Shown here in pieces: positions 34,504 through 43,631 of a stretch of DNA of 64,000 bases. A model generated the notes under the pieces. It did no database searches and was not told the origin of the DNA. It saw only the letters and a list, made by a program, of their open reading frames with translations. The DNA is from Pandoraea communis (GTDB lineage Bacteria > Pseudomonadota > Gammaproteobacteria > Burkholderiales > Burkholderiaceae). The stretch spans positions 1 through 64,000 of the forward strand of contig NZ_CABPSJ010000007.1 of NCBI RefSeq assembly GCF_902459745.1. The letters run 5' to 3'. Position numbers and translations under genes: made by a program. Position 1 is the stretch's first letter; every line of letters begins with the position of its first letter.

Positions 34504-35937
34504 ATGATTACGTACGATAAATTTTTCATCGGTGGTCAGTGGGTTACGCCGGTTGGGCGCGGCACGCTGGACGTTTTCCACTCGGCCGACGCGAAGCTCA
34601 TGGGCCGCATTCCCGAGGGGGCTGCCGAAGACACGGAAGCGGCCATTTCCGCAGCGTTGAAGGTGCGCGACACCTGGGCGGCCACGCCACCGGCCGAACG
34701 TGCGGCCTATTTGCGGAAGATCGCGGCGGGCCTGAAGGCACGCACGGAGGATCTGGCGAACGTGATGACGGGCGAGACGGGCATGCCGATCAAACTCGTT
34801 CGTGCGATTCAGGTGGGCGGTCCGGTGTATCACTGGAACAAGTACGCTGAACTGGCCGAGACATTCGAATTTGAAGCGCGCGTGGGCAATTCGCTGGTGG
34901 TGCGCGAACCCGTTGGGGTGGTTGGTGCGATTACGCCGTGGAATTACCCGCTGAACCAGATCACCCTGAAGGTTGCGCCGGCGCTGGCCGCCGGATGCAC
35001 GGTGGTGCTCAAGCCGTCGGAGGTGGCACCGTTCAATGCGTTCATTCTGGCGGAGGTGATCGCCGAGGCCGGACTGCCGGCGGGCGTGTTCAATCTGGTT
35101 ACGGGGCTCGGGCCGGTCGCCGGCGAGGTGTTGGCACGCCATCCCGACGTCGACATGGTGTCGTTTACCGGATCGACGCGTGCAGGCAAGCGCGTGTCCG
35201 AAGTGGCGTCGCAAACGGTCAAGCGCGTGGCCTTGGAGTTGGGCGGGAAATCGGCTTCAGTGGTGCTCGACGATGCCGATCTCGCCGCAGCGGTCAAAGG
35301 CACGCTCAACGCGTGTTATCTGAACTCTGGACAGACTTGTTCGGCACACACTCGCATGCTTGTCCCGGCGTCGCGTTATGAGGAAGTCAAGGCGCTGGCA
35401 AAGGAGGCCGTTGCCCGCTTTACGCTGGGTGACCCGCGCGAGGAAACAACGCGTCTCGGACCGCTGGCATCGGCTGCCCAGCGAGAGCGCGTGCAGACAT
35501 ATATTCGCAAGGGCCTCGCGCAAGGGGCCGAATTGATTGCCGGTGGAGATGCCGTACCGGAGGGCTTCGAGTCGGGATTCTTCGTCCAGCCAACGGTGTT
35601 GGGGCGTGTCGCCCCCGACGCTACCGTTGCACAGGAGGAGATTTTCGGCCCAGTGCTCTCGATCATCACCTATGAGGGCGAAGCGGATGCGGTGCGCATT
35701 GCCAACGATTCGATCTACGGATTGGGCGGTGGTGTGTGGTCGGGCGATGAAGCGCACGCGGTACGCGTGGCGCGTCAGATCCGCACGGGGCAAGTCGATA
35801 TCAACGGCGGTGAATTCAACGTGCAGGCACCGTTCGGCGGCTTCAAGCAGTCAGGGCACGGACGGGAGAATGGCGTGTACGGCTTCGAGGAATTCCTCGA
35901 GTACAAGTCGCTGCAATTCAAGTCCGCGAAGTCGTAG
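34504..35937 (+). CDS. NAD(P)-dependent aldehyde dehydrogenase
   Basis: This 477-residue cytosolic enzyme has TPWNYPLNQITLKVAPALAA in the cofactor-binding region, FTGSTRAGKR, the general-base Glu245 in LELGGKS, and the catalytic Cys279 in NSGQTCSAHTR, so it should be active. ATG 34504 has AGGAG nine bases upstream. The natural aldehyde cannot be told; the nearest relatives I recall are broad-specificity aldehyde dehydrogenases. The 3' end overlaps the convergent DUF1289 gene by 20 bases. Confidence 0.93.
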   Translation: MITYDKFFIGGQWVTPVGRGTLDVFHSADAKLMGRIPEGAAEDTEAAISAALKVRDTWAATPPAERAAYLRKIAAGLKARTEDLANVMTGETGMPIKLVRAIQVGGPVYHWNKYAELAETFEFEARVGNSLVVREPVGVVGAITPWNYPLNQITLKVAPALAAGCTVVLKPSEVAPFNAFILAEVIAEAGLPAGVFNLVTGLGPVAGEVLARHPDVDMVSFTGSTRAGKRVSEVASQTVKRVALELGGKSASVVLDDADLAAAVKGTLNACYLNSGQTCSAHTRMLVPASRYEEVKALAKEAVARFTLGDPREETTRLGPLASAAQRERVQTYIRKGLAQGAELIAGGDAVPEGFESGFFVQPTVLGRVAPDATVAQEEIFGPVLSIITYEGEADAVRIANDSIYGLGGGVWSGDEAHAVRVARQIRTGQVDINGGEFNVQAPFGGFKQSGHGRENGVYGFEEFLEYKSLQFKSAKS

Positions 35938-36133
35938 ACCCGTTGTCGCCATAGCGCATCGCTGTGCCTTCGCGGTTGATGCGCTCCCAGACGGCTGCCT
36001 TCTCGTCGTCAGTGAAGAACACCCAGTTCGACACTTCATAAGCCGTACGGCCGCAACCCTTGCAGACGTCGTCGAAGAGCGTCGAGCAAACGCCAATGCA
36101 GGGGCTGTCGGGGCGGTCGTGCAGTTCTGACAT
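35918..36133 (-). CDS. DUF1289 small cysteine-rich protein
   Basis: This 71-residue protein has the DUF1289 pattern SPCIGVCSTLFDDVCKGCGR, four cysteines spaced as for a metal or Fe-S site, then the W-x-x-x-x-D/E-E-K motif (NWVFFTDDEKAAVW). Function is unknown; members are often found near tRNA-modification or dehydrogenase genes. It overlaps the aldehyde dehydrogenase gene end to end. Confidence 0.88.
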   Translation of the reverse strand: MSELHDRPDSPCIGVCSTLFDDVCKGCGRTAYEVSNWVFFTDDEKAAVWERINREGTAMRYGDNGSTTSRT

Positions 36134-36299
36134 GAGAGGGCGAATTCGGCCGGAGGCAGGTCGGTGTCACAGGAAAGCGCCATTATCTCACCGATGGTCA
36201 CACCGGCAGCGATTCCCCTACGGGCGGGGGCAGGCAGTGGACTTTTCAATGCGTTTCAGGTTGGCGGTACTCAAATCTCAATAGCGATGGTGATGCATT

Positions 36300-36722
36300 A
36301 TGCTGCGTAACTGGCAACTATTCGCGCTGGGTTCAGCGTTCTTTGCCGCACTGACGGCCGTGTTCGGCAAACTCGGCGTGGCACAAGTCAACTCCAATAT
36401 GGCTACGCTGATTCGCACGGTCATCATCTTCGCGGTGACGCTGGCGATCGTGGGCATGCGGGGGGAGTGGCAGCGGCCGGCCAGTTTGAGCGCGAATACG
36501 TGGCTGTTCCTCGTGCTTTCCGGGGTGGCAACCGGTTTGTCGTGGCTTTGCTACTTCCGCGCGTTGCAGTTGGGGCCCGTGTCGGGTGTGGCGCCGTTGG
36601 ACAAGCTTAGCGTCGCGATGGCGATGCTGATCGGCTGGGTGGTGCTTGGTGAGCCGTTCTCGCTCAAGGAAGTTCTCGGCGGCGCGCTGATTGTCGCAGG
36701 GGCGCTCGTGCTGGTGTTATGA
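36300..36722 (+). CDS. EamA-family membrane protein, single-domain
   Basis: This 140-residue protein has about five hydrophobic helices and the EamA pattern (LFALGSAFFAALTAVFGKLG at the start, WLCYFRALQLGPVSGVAPLD and LGEPFSLKEVLGGALIVAG near the end). Most EamA/DMT transporters have two such domains; the single-domain form probably dimerises. The substrate is unknown. It is monocistronic and convergent with the phospholipase gene. Confidence 0.88.
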   Translation: MLRNWQLFALGSAFFAALTAVFGKLGVAQVNSNMATLIRTVIIFAVTLAIVGMRGEWQRPASLSANTWLFLVLSGVATGLSWLCYFRALQLGPVSGVAPLDKLSVAMAMLIGWVVLGEPFSLKEVLGGALIVAGALVLVL

Positions 36723-36777
36723 GCTTGTTGGGAACATGGATGGACGTGCTCTTCGCGGTGCGCGCAAGCAAGCGCCG

Positions 36778-38076
36778 TTACCAGCGGAACACGCTATACC
36801 CGACACGCACCTGCGACCGCGAGTGATGGTTGTAGTCGAGCAGGGTTTCGCCGTAGCCTGTGAAGTAGCCGAGCCAGAGGTAGCCACCGGCGCCTGGGAT
36901 CAGCTTGCCGAGCGGGTAGGTCACCTGCACATCGACACTGCCGTAGTTGCGTTTCATCCCTTTGCGCAGCGTCGCCCCGACCTGCCAGCCATTCGGCTTA
37001 CCCCATAGAACCAGCAGGTCCATATAGCCGCGATAGTCCTGAATATCGCGGTTGTCGTTTTTTTCCAGGTAGGCGTAGAGCTTCGGTGCCACCGTCCAGT
37101 GGTATTCGGACGGATCCCCGAATTTCAGGATCGGTTTGACGAAGAGGGTGTTGAGACTGCGGGAATCGTCGCCCGCCTTGCCATTGGACTCATGCTCGAC
37201 ACCTGCCGCGATGCCCAGCGATGTGAACCAGTTGGCGCGCGCGCCAGTATCCGGGGTGTAGTAGAACAGGCTCGGACGGTAGTTCGAGTCACGGAACGGG
37301 GCCGATTCGGCCTGCAGATCCCAGATCGACAATTGCGTATAGCCGAAATACAGGTTGTCGAGGAAGGATTTCGAGGCCGGATTGTCCGGTTTCAGAATGT
37401 GGAACTTGAAGCTGAGTTGAAATCGCGCGTTCGAGCCGCCGTTCCTGCCGAAAGCCATGTACATCGGCTCGTTCGACGAGATGCGGGCGAACTCGGTATC
37501 GGTCGTCGGGGCGATTACGTCGGGTGCGGCGCTGGCCGTCACCCCTGCTGCTGCGGCGGCAGCGGACGCCGGGGTGCCTTTCCCCGCCGCTTGCGCTGCG
37601 CCCGCCCCGGATGGTGCCGGTGCAGCTGCCACCATCGGTTCAGTAGGGGCGGCGCGATCGAGGACGATGGTTGTTGTCGAGACGTCCCAGTCGATCGGCT
37701 CAAGGTGTAGGGTGCCGCGTAGTTCCTTCGGAAGCGCGGCAGCGTACGAGATGCGCCGGAACTGGCCCTTCGAGAGCGTGACTTCAGCGGGAGCCGCCGC
37801 TGCACGCTTCAGATGGAGCAGCGTGGGCCCGAAGTCGTCGTTTGAGATGCGCACGACGATTTCGTCCGGCAGCTTGATGGTTTTGCGGCCCTGCGTGTCC
37901 TGTGTGGCCAGCAGGGTCAGTTGCAAGGGGGCCTCGCCCGTGAGGGCGCGCGGTGCCTGTAAGAGTGCGAGTTCGGCATTTGCCGCAGTACTCAGGACCA
38001 GGCAAAGCGCAGTTGTGCCGATCCGGATGGCACACAACGGTGACGGGGCGAATGTGGCGAGATTCGTCTTGGGCAT
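36778..38076 (-). CDS. pldA: outer-membrane phospholipase A with long N-terminal extension
   Basis: This 432-residue protein has a signal peptide ending near TAANA and a C-terminal OMPLA beta-barrel with the catalytic H-x-S-N in GVEHESNGK (His295, Ser297, Asn298), ending in aromatic W. It would hydrolyse phospholipids that reach the outer leaflet. The usual mature enzyme is about 270 residues. Here residues 35-195 form an extra beta-rich segment (ELALLQAPRALTGEAPLQLT onward) and an Ala/Pro-rich linker before the barrel. ATG 38076 was chosen because it begins a proper signal peptide; the open frame runs further upstream. Confidence 0.9.
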   Translation of the reverse strand: MPKTNLATFAPSPLCAIRIGTTALCLVLSTAANAELALLQAPRALTGEAPLQLTLLATQDTQGRKTIKLPDEIVVRISNDDFGPTLLHLKRAAAAPAEVTLSKGQFRRISYAAALPKELRGTLHLEPIDWDVSTTTIVLDRAAPTEPMVAAAPAPSGAGAAQAAGKGTPASAAAAAAGVTASAAPDVIAPTTDTEFARISSNEPMYMAFGRNGGSNARFQLSFKFHILKPDNPASKSFLDNLYFGYTQLSIWDLQAESAPFRDSNYRPSLFYYTPDTGARANWFTSLGIAAGVEHESNGKAGDDSRSLNTLFVKPILKFGDPSEYHWTVAPKLYAYLEKNDNRDIQDYRGYMDLLVLWGKPNGWQVGATLRKGMKRNYGSVDVQVTYPLGKLIPGAGGYLWLGYFTGYGETLLDYNHHSRSQVRVGYSVFRW

Positions 38077-38123
38077 CGGTCCGGTCTGGGTTTGTGACCC
38101 CGGGCCGGTGAGCCCGACGTCTG

Positions 38124-39800
38124 TTACAACCCGCCTGGGGAGAACCCCCGGAGGTCGGATTCGCGGGCGCAGCGATCGCGTCCGAGAGATTTGGCAAGGT
38201 ACAGTGCCGCGTCGGCGCGTCTTAGCCACGCGTGATCGTCGTCGCCAGCGTGCCATTGGGCTACGCCCGCACTTATCGTGAACTGAAGCGGCCGGCCACC
38301 GACATTGATGCGGGACGTGCGCACGGCATCGCGCAAACGCTCGGCGGCGTCAAAAGCGCGTGCCTCGGCGGCACCACTCGCGATGATAGCGAATTCTTCG
38401 CCTCCCAAACGACCGCAGATGTCATCTTCGCGTAACGATTCGTGACAAAGATGGACGAATGTCGCCAGCACGGTATCGCCGAGCGCATGACCCCACGTGT
38501 CGTTGATCTGCTTGAAGTGGTCCAGGTCGACGAGGATGACGCAGGTCGGTACCCCTGTCGATTCGGCTTGCGCAACCTCGGCGCGCAGGCGTTTGAGAAA
38601 GTGTCCGCGTGACAGCGCACCCGTGAGCGCGTCATATTTGACTTCGCGCTCAAGTGCCGCATTCCTGGCCAAGGTGTCGGTCAACTGAAGTTTTTCGCGG
38701 CGCAGATAGCGAACGAGCAACCAGAGCGCACCCGCTAAGCTGAGCAACAACGCGAAGACCAATACCGCATAACGGCGCCGCTCGATGGACAGGCTGCCCA
38801 GCGTCGGCACTTCGTTCATGGTGTAGACAACCAGTTCGCTGTCCGCAGACGGTTCGGCCTCCAGAAGATATGGCCGATTGCCGGGGCGGACACAAACCAG
38901 ACGAGCGTGCTGCCGACCCTCTTTGTCTTCAGGCGTTTTTTGCATGAACCCCGGCGTGCCGGGCGACGAATCATAGTCATCGATGGGAACGAGGGGGAAG
39001 TCTTCCTGCTGATAGAGGCGTCGTCGTTCCGCTGGCGTCAGTTTGAAGACATCGGCACCGGGAACTGCCATGCCGGTGAATGTCGGGTCGTTGGCGAGCA
39101 CGATGACACCGTTGTTGTCTGTCACGAACGACGCGCCGGAATCGACCCAATGCGCCAGCCGGCGCATGCCGACCTTCACCACCATCACGCCGGCGAGCAG
39201 GCCGTCCCGATAGACGGGGGCCGTGAAGTAGATGCCGGGCAGGCCGGTCTTGCGCCCGATGACATATTGCTGCCCGATACCCCCGAGCACGGCAGTGTTG
39301 TAGTACTCCCGGTCGCCGTAGTTCTCGCCGATCAGCGGATTGGCCGCGTCGGCATCGCTGGAGGCGACGGTGACGCCATCCGGCGTGCCCAGCCATACGA
39401 GATCCGCACCGAAGTAGAGCTGCGCGGCGTGCAGCAACTCGTTGACGGGTTTGAGTATGGGGTTGGCAAGCAGTGTCTGACGGGTTCTTTCCGGTGGCAT
39501 GCCCGTGAGCGGGTGCTTTGCAAGGCTGGCTGCGGCGTCCTGAATCTGCTCGACCTGAGCGAGTACCTGCGGGATGCCGCGAATGAGTATCAGATCCTGA
39601 TTGACCGTGTGAACCGTGCCTTGTGCGAGGCGGGTCGCCACGCTGCGTTCTTCGGAGAGCAGTCGCGCCGCGCGGTTCGCCACCAACTGATCGGCGGCGA
39701 AACGGGCCAGCCCCCAGGCGACGAGGACGCACACGAGAATGACCAGGCTGCTGACGAAGGCAGAAGCGGTGCGGCGACGATTAAACAAGGCGTTGACCAA
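38124..39800 (-). CDS. membrane diguanylate cyclase (Cache-like sensor, GGDEF)
   Basis: This 558-residue protein has one transmembrane helix at about 15-37, a periplasmic double-Cache-like sensor (about 45-290, containing YYNTAVLGGIGQQYVIGRKT), a second helix (YAVLVFALLLSLAGALWLLV) and a GGDEF domain. The active motif is GGEEF, with RxxD (REDD) five residues before it, so product inhibition should work. It makes cyclic-di-GMP in response to an external signal. The start is uncertain: TTG 39800 is used as no ATG precedes the sensor domain. It follows the EAL gene by 24 bases, so opposing activities are co-transcribed. Confidence 0.9.
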   Translation of the reverse strand: MVNALFNRRRTASAFVSSLVILVCVLVAWGLARFAADQLVANRAARLLSEERSVATRLAQGTVHTVNQDLILIRGIPQVLAQVEQIQDAAASLAKHPLTGMPPERTRQTLLANPILKPVNELLHAAQLYFGADLVWLGTPDGVTVASSDADAANPLIGENYGDREYYNTAVLGGIGQQYVIGRKTGLPGIYFTAPVYRDGLLAGVMVVKVGMRRLAHWVDSGASFVTDNNGVIVLANDPTFTGMAVPGADVFKLTPAERRRLYQQEDFPLVPIDDYDSSPGTPGFMQKTPEDKEGRQHARLVCVRPGNRPYLLEAEPSADSELVVYTMNEVPTLGSLSIERRRYAVLVFALLLSLAGALWLLVRYLRREKLQLTDTLARNAALEREVKYDALTGALSRGHFLKRLRAEVAQAESTGVPTCVILVDLDHFKQINDTWGHALGDTVLATFVHLCHESLREDDICGRLGGEEFAIIASGAAEARAFDAAERLRDAVRTSRINVGGRPLQFTISAGVAQWHAGDDDHAWLRRADAALYLAKSLGRDRCARESDLRGFSPGGL

Positions 39801-39824
39801 CGGCAGAGGCGGTTACAGACGCGA

Positions 39825-41159
39825 TTACAGGCGCCCGTGCCAGTCGCGAATGAATGTCTCGATATGCCCGGGCGGCAGGGGGCGTGTGCAATGATACCCC
39901 TGCCAGGCGTGACAACCCAGTGACGCGAGTGCGTCGCGTTGCGCGCTGGTCTCGACACCCTCCGCAACCGTTTCGATCTCCAGCTTGCGCGCGATCGCGA
40001 TGATGGCTCGGATCAGCTCGGTATCGTAGCCGCCAAGCAGCACGCCGGCGACGAACTGATAATCGATCTTGACCGTGCCGAACGGCCAGCGCTTCAGACG
40101 CACGAAACTCGAATAGCCGGTGCCGAAGTCATCGAGCGACAGGCGAACGCCCATCGCGACGAGTTCGTTCATCAGTGTGGCGGCTTCGTCGAGATGGGAG
40201 ATCAGTGACGACTCGGTAATCTCGATCTCAAGCTTGTCCGGCGGCACCCGATGGTGCTTGAGGGCGTAGCGGACCGTCTCAAGTGTCTGCACGCGCATTT
40301 GCTGTGCCGACAGGTTCACGGCCACGCGCGGATATTCCTCACCGTCCGTCTGCCATTGATCGAGTTGACGGCAAGCCTCTTGCAGCGTCCATTCACCGAT
40401 GGGGCCGATGACGTCGCAGCGCTCGGCGGCCGGGATGAATTCGCCCGGCATGATCAGTTCGTCGTCGCGCTGCCAGCGGATCAGCGCTTCGAGACCGGTC
40501 AGCCGGTGCGTACGCATGTCGATCTGCGGCTGGTAATGCAGGCGGAATTCGGACTCCGACAGAGCGCGTCCGATAGTGTTACGCCAATAGTGCTCGTTGC
40601 CCGCTTCGTCCGGCGGCGTGATGCCTTCGGTGGGGGCAGACGGGGCTTCGGTCACGAGAAACCGCGACGCGCTTTCCCGAATGGCCTGATCGGCGACGTC
40701 CGAAGTGTGCTCGAGCAGCGTGGCGGGCCAGACCGGCACTTGCGGCAGGTGGGTTACCCCTGCCGAGAGAATCGGATACAGCAGGCCATTCCCGCACGGC
40801 ACGGGCGATTCGCCGGCCCGGATAAAGCGGCGCGTGATCTGCGAGGCGGCATCGCGGCTGCCCAGGTCGCGCAGCAAGATGGCAATCTGCTGATCGGATA
40901 CGCGACCGATGAGGTCGCGGCGGCGAATGCGCGAGCCAATGCGAAACGCGATGGTGGCGAGCAGGTCGGCATCCGAAATGGCGGCCTGACTGCTTGCCGT
41001 GCGCTGACCACGGCCCACATGCAGTACCACCAGCGCACTGTGGCTGCCAGGTGGACTCGGGGTGCGCAACTCCAGGCTGAGGGCACGTAACAGCCGCTGG
41101 CGATCCAGCAGCAGATCGGCAAGGACGACTTGTCGTCGCAGCGCGTTGGTATCGTTCAT
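39825..41159 (-). CDS. EAL-domain cyclic-di-GMP phosphodiesterase with degenerate GGDEF
   Basis: This 444-residue protein has no membrane segment. Its N-terminal half is a GGDEF-like domain without the motif. The C-terminal EAL domain has GLEALIRW, the Asn in [25 protein letters not shown], the Lys in VKIDYQFV and ETVAEGVET, all residues needed for catalysis. It should hydrolyse cyclic-di-GMP. It is the promoter-proximal gene of the pair with the diguanylate cyclase. Confidence 0.92.
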   Translation of the reverse strand: MNDTNALRRQVVLADLLLDRQRLLRALSLELRTPSPPGSHSALVVLHVGRGQRTASSQAAISDADLLATIAFRIGSRIRRRDLIGRVSDQQIAILLRDLGSRDAASQITRRFIRAGESPVPCGNGLLYPILSAGVTHLPQVPVWPATLLEHTSDVADQAIRESASRFLVTEAPSAPTEGITPPDEAGNEHYWRNTIGRALSESEFRLHYQPQIDMRTHRLTGLEALIRWQRDDELIMPGEFIPAAERCDVIGPIGEWTLQEACRQLDQWQTDGEEYPRVAVNLSAQQMRVQTLETVRYALKHHRVPPDKLEIEITESSLISHLDEAATLMNELVAMGVRLSLDDFGTGYSSFVRLKRWPFGTVKIDYQFVAGVLLGGYDTELIRAIIAIARKLEIETVAEGVETSAQRDALASLGCHAWQGYHCTRPLPPGHIETFIRDWHGRL

Positions 41160-41473
41160 CTCGGCAAACGGGCAGGCGTGCCCCGTACGGTTGAACGTTT
41201 GTCATTGCCGCGTGTAATGCCTGCGGACAGAGGAAGCCCACGCGTCGAACAGGTCGTGCCGCCGGAAAACCCTTGAATCATGTTCAGCATAAGACGCGTA
41301 AATGTGTCGGCCGTCAGGCGAGGAGCGGGTGGGAGACACCGGCCACGGCACCACATCCCTCGCCATCCGGCAGACCGCGCGCAAGGCGTGGCCCGACAGA
41401 AGCTCGTGCCCGGTTGCGACACCGGGTCCTTTGACTTTTAACGGCACCCATCATTGAAAATTGAGTCCGGGTT
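41160..41473. other. gap without recognised gene
   Basis: This 314-base stretch should hold the promoter of the EAL-GGDEF pair near its left end, and the sulfide:quinone reductase-like gene ends at its right. I see no gene, terminator or clear repeat. Confidence 0.5.
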
Positions 41474-42739
41474 TCACCTATGGCCGGCGCGGCTGGGTTG
41501 TGCCAGCCATTCGCGACCGCGGAGCATGAAATCCCAGTAAACCTTTGGCAGCACGTATTTTTTCAATACCCAGGCAAAACGGCTCGCATGCGTACCGTCG
41601 ATGGGGAACGTGGGCAGCAGTTTGCCGCCGTAGCCAAACTCGGCAAGCACGATCTTGCCGTGTTCCACCGTGAGCGGGCAAGCGCCATAGCCATCGTAGT
41701 GCAGGGCGAGCGGGTGGCCGTCCATGGCAGCAAGAAGATTTTCCGCGACGACGACGGCTTGTTTGCGCGCAGCGGCAGCCGTCTTGGCGTTCGGCGCGGA
41801 GATGGCATCGCCCAAGCCGAAAATATTGGCATAGCGCGCGTGGCGCAGGGTTGCCGGATCGACTTCGCACCAACCGGCCGCGTCGGCAAGCGGGCTTGCG
41901 CGCAGCACATCCGGCGCGCTTTGCGGTGGTACCACGTGCAGGAAGTCGAAGGGTTTGTCGATAAACTGCGACTGACCGTCGGCGTCGAAGATTTCAAAAC
42001 GGGCAACGCGCCGTTCGCCGTCCACCGCACGCAAATGCGAGAGGTGATTGAGCGAGATGCCGTATCGCTTCACGTATTCCATGAGCGCGGGGACGTAATC
42101 TTTCACACCGAACAGCGCTGGCGCCACGAGATGGAATTCGATTTTCGTCTTGTCCAGCGCGCCATGCTGACGCCATGTGTCGGCGGACAAGTACATCGCC
42201 TTTTGCGGTGCGCCCGCGCACTTGATCGGCATCGGCGGCTGCGTGAACAGCGCGTTGCCGCCCTTGAATTCGCGAACCAGCGACCATGTATAGGGGGCGA
42301 GATCGAAGCGATAGTTGGATGTGACACCGTTGCGGCCGAGTGTATCGGTCAAGCCATCGATGGCTTCCCAATTCAGTTGAAGGCCCGGCGCGACGATAAG
42401 GTAGCGGTAGCCGAGACGCCGGCCATCCGAGAGCAGGATTTGCTGACGATCCGGCGCGAAAGCCGTTACCGCCGCCTGGACCCACGTCACCCCTTCAGGG
42501 ATGACGCTTGCCATCGGACGCGCGGTGCGCGCGGCGTCGAATTCCCCTGCGCCGACGAGTGTCCACGCTGGCTGATAGTAGTGTGTGTCGGCCGGGTCCA
42601 CGATCGTGATCGAGAGCGACGCACGTCGTCGGCGCAAGCTGGCCGCCACGGAGATCCCCGCAGCGCCAGCGCCCATGATCACGATGTCGGCGCTACTTTC
42701 CGTCGCGGGTGCTGGCGTAGCGGATACGTCGCTGGACAT
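41474..42739 (-). CDS. sulfide:quinone oxidoreductase-like flavoprotein (type II)
   Basis: This 421-residue FAD enzyme has GAGAAGIS at about 23-30, the second nucleotide motif near NIFGLGDAISAPNAKTAAA, and two cysteines placed as in type II SQR: Cys174 in PIKCAGAPQK and Cys354 in YGACPLTVEHGK. Such enzymes oxidise sulfide at the membrane and pass electrons to quinone. ATG 42739 has GGAG six bases upstream; an earlier ATG at 42796 lacks one. No sulfur genes flank it, so a detoxification role is likely. Confidence 0.88.
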   Translation of the reverse strand: MSSDVSATPAPATESSADIVIMGAGAAGISVAASLRRRRASLSITIVDPADTHYYQPAWTLVGAGEFDAARTARPMASVIPEGVTWVQAAVTAFAPDRQQILLSDGRRLGYRYLIVAPGLQLNWEAIDGLTDTLGRNGVTSNYRFDLAPYTWSLVREFKGGNALFTQPPMPIKCAGAPQKAMYLSADTWRQHGALDKTKIEFHLVAPALFGVKDYVPALMEYVKRYGISLNHLSHLRAVDGERRVARFEIFDADGQSQFIDKPFDFLHVVPPQSAPDVLRASPLADAAGWCEVDPATLRHARYANIFGLGDAISAPNAKTAAAARKQAVVVAENLLAAMDGHPLALHYDGYGACPLTVEHGKIVLAEFGYGGKLLPTFPIDGTHASRFAWVLKKYVLPKVYWDFMLRGREWLAQPSRAGHR

Positions 42740-43092
42740 AAGGTCTCCGACAAATGAGCAAAAAATTGGAACGGATTGCGACATATCGATGCGCACTTCC
42801 TGAACGGCACGCCATGGTTGTTCACACGAACAAGTCGCTGCTGGCGCGGCGCGTGCGGGACATTGTATAGAAACTGAGCTGATTTGCCCTTGTTTTCGCG
42901 GGGAGCGCGGGCATTCATCACAATCATCGCGGCGTTCAGCGCAATGCAGGATGAGGAAAGGGTTTGAAAGGCGCGCGCCGGTTCAGTGTTGGCGAACGTG
43001 CGCTTTCTGAAGTGGCGGGCGCTTGCGATTGCCGAGAGGATTTCCAAGAGCGGCGAGAAGGGCGCCACCACTACGGTGACATCCCTTCAAAT
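42740..43092. other. gap without recognised gene
   Basis: This 353-base stretch between the flavoprotein start and the cadR end contains no gene I can support. The flavoprotein promoter should lie near 42780-42880, where the sequence is less GC-rich. Confidence 0.5.
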
Positions 43093-43563
43093 TTACGCGT
43101 GCAGATGATTGTGATCGCAGGCGACTTCGATCGGATCGGTATCGGTATGGCAAGCACAGGCTTCGCCGTGTGCGCCTTGCATGAGTGCACGCAGAATTCC
43201 GCAGTCACTTGTTTCGTGACGGCTATGACATTGCGCCTGAAGATGCAGCAGTTGTTGTTCGAGTGCCTGCAACTCGTGAATGCGCGTGTGCACCCGCTCG
43301 AGGTGCGCTTCGATCAGTTGGTTGGCGTCTTCGCACGTCACGCTCGTGTCGTGAGCGAGTTCACCGAGTCGCTTCGCATCCGCGAGCGGCATATCGAGCG
43401 AGCGGCAATGGCGGATGAAGCGCAGGGCTTCCAGATGGTCTTCACCATAGGTGCGATAACCAGCATCCGTGCGTGGCGGGGCCGACAGCAGGCCGGCCCG
43501 CTCGTAATAGCGAATCGTCTCGACATCGGTGCCCGCTGCCCGGGCCAGTTCTCCGATTTTCAT
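43093..43563 (-). CDS. cadR: Cd(II)/Pb(II)-responsive MerR-family regulator
   Basis: This 156-residue protein has a MerR-type DNA-binding domain (MKIGELARAAGTDVETIRYY) and dimer helix. Metal-site cysteines match CadR: Cys77, Cys112 and Cys121, with a Cys/His-rich tail (ACACH, HNHLHA). It represses and, when metal is bound, activates the divergent cadA promoter by twisting its long spacer. ATG 43563 is the family start; upstream codons are not conserved. Confidence 0.94.
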   Translation of the reverse strand: MKIGELARAAGTDVETIRYYERAGLLSAPPRTDAGYRTYGEDHLEALRFIRHCRSLDMPLADAKRLGELAHDTSVTCEDANQLIEAHLERVHTRIHELQALEQQLLHLQAQCHSRHETSDCGILRALMQGAHGEACACHTDTDPIEVACDHNHLHA

Positions 43564-43565
43564 AC

Positions 43566-43596
43566 TTGACTCCGTAGTCGCTACAGGGTTTTGAAT
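43566..43596 (+). promoter_or_regulatory. MerR-type promoter and operator for cadA
   Basis: A -35 element TTGACT (43566-43571) and -10 TTGAAT (43591-43596) are separated by 19 bases, the long spacing of MerR-family targets. The spacer region holds a dyad (43569-43589) with arms ACTCCGTAG and CTACAGGGT around TCG, matching 7 of 9. Confidence 0.8.
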
Positions 43597-43631
43597 GCAG
43601 GGTAACACGAATCAAGAAACCAGGAGTTCAC

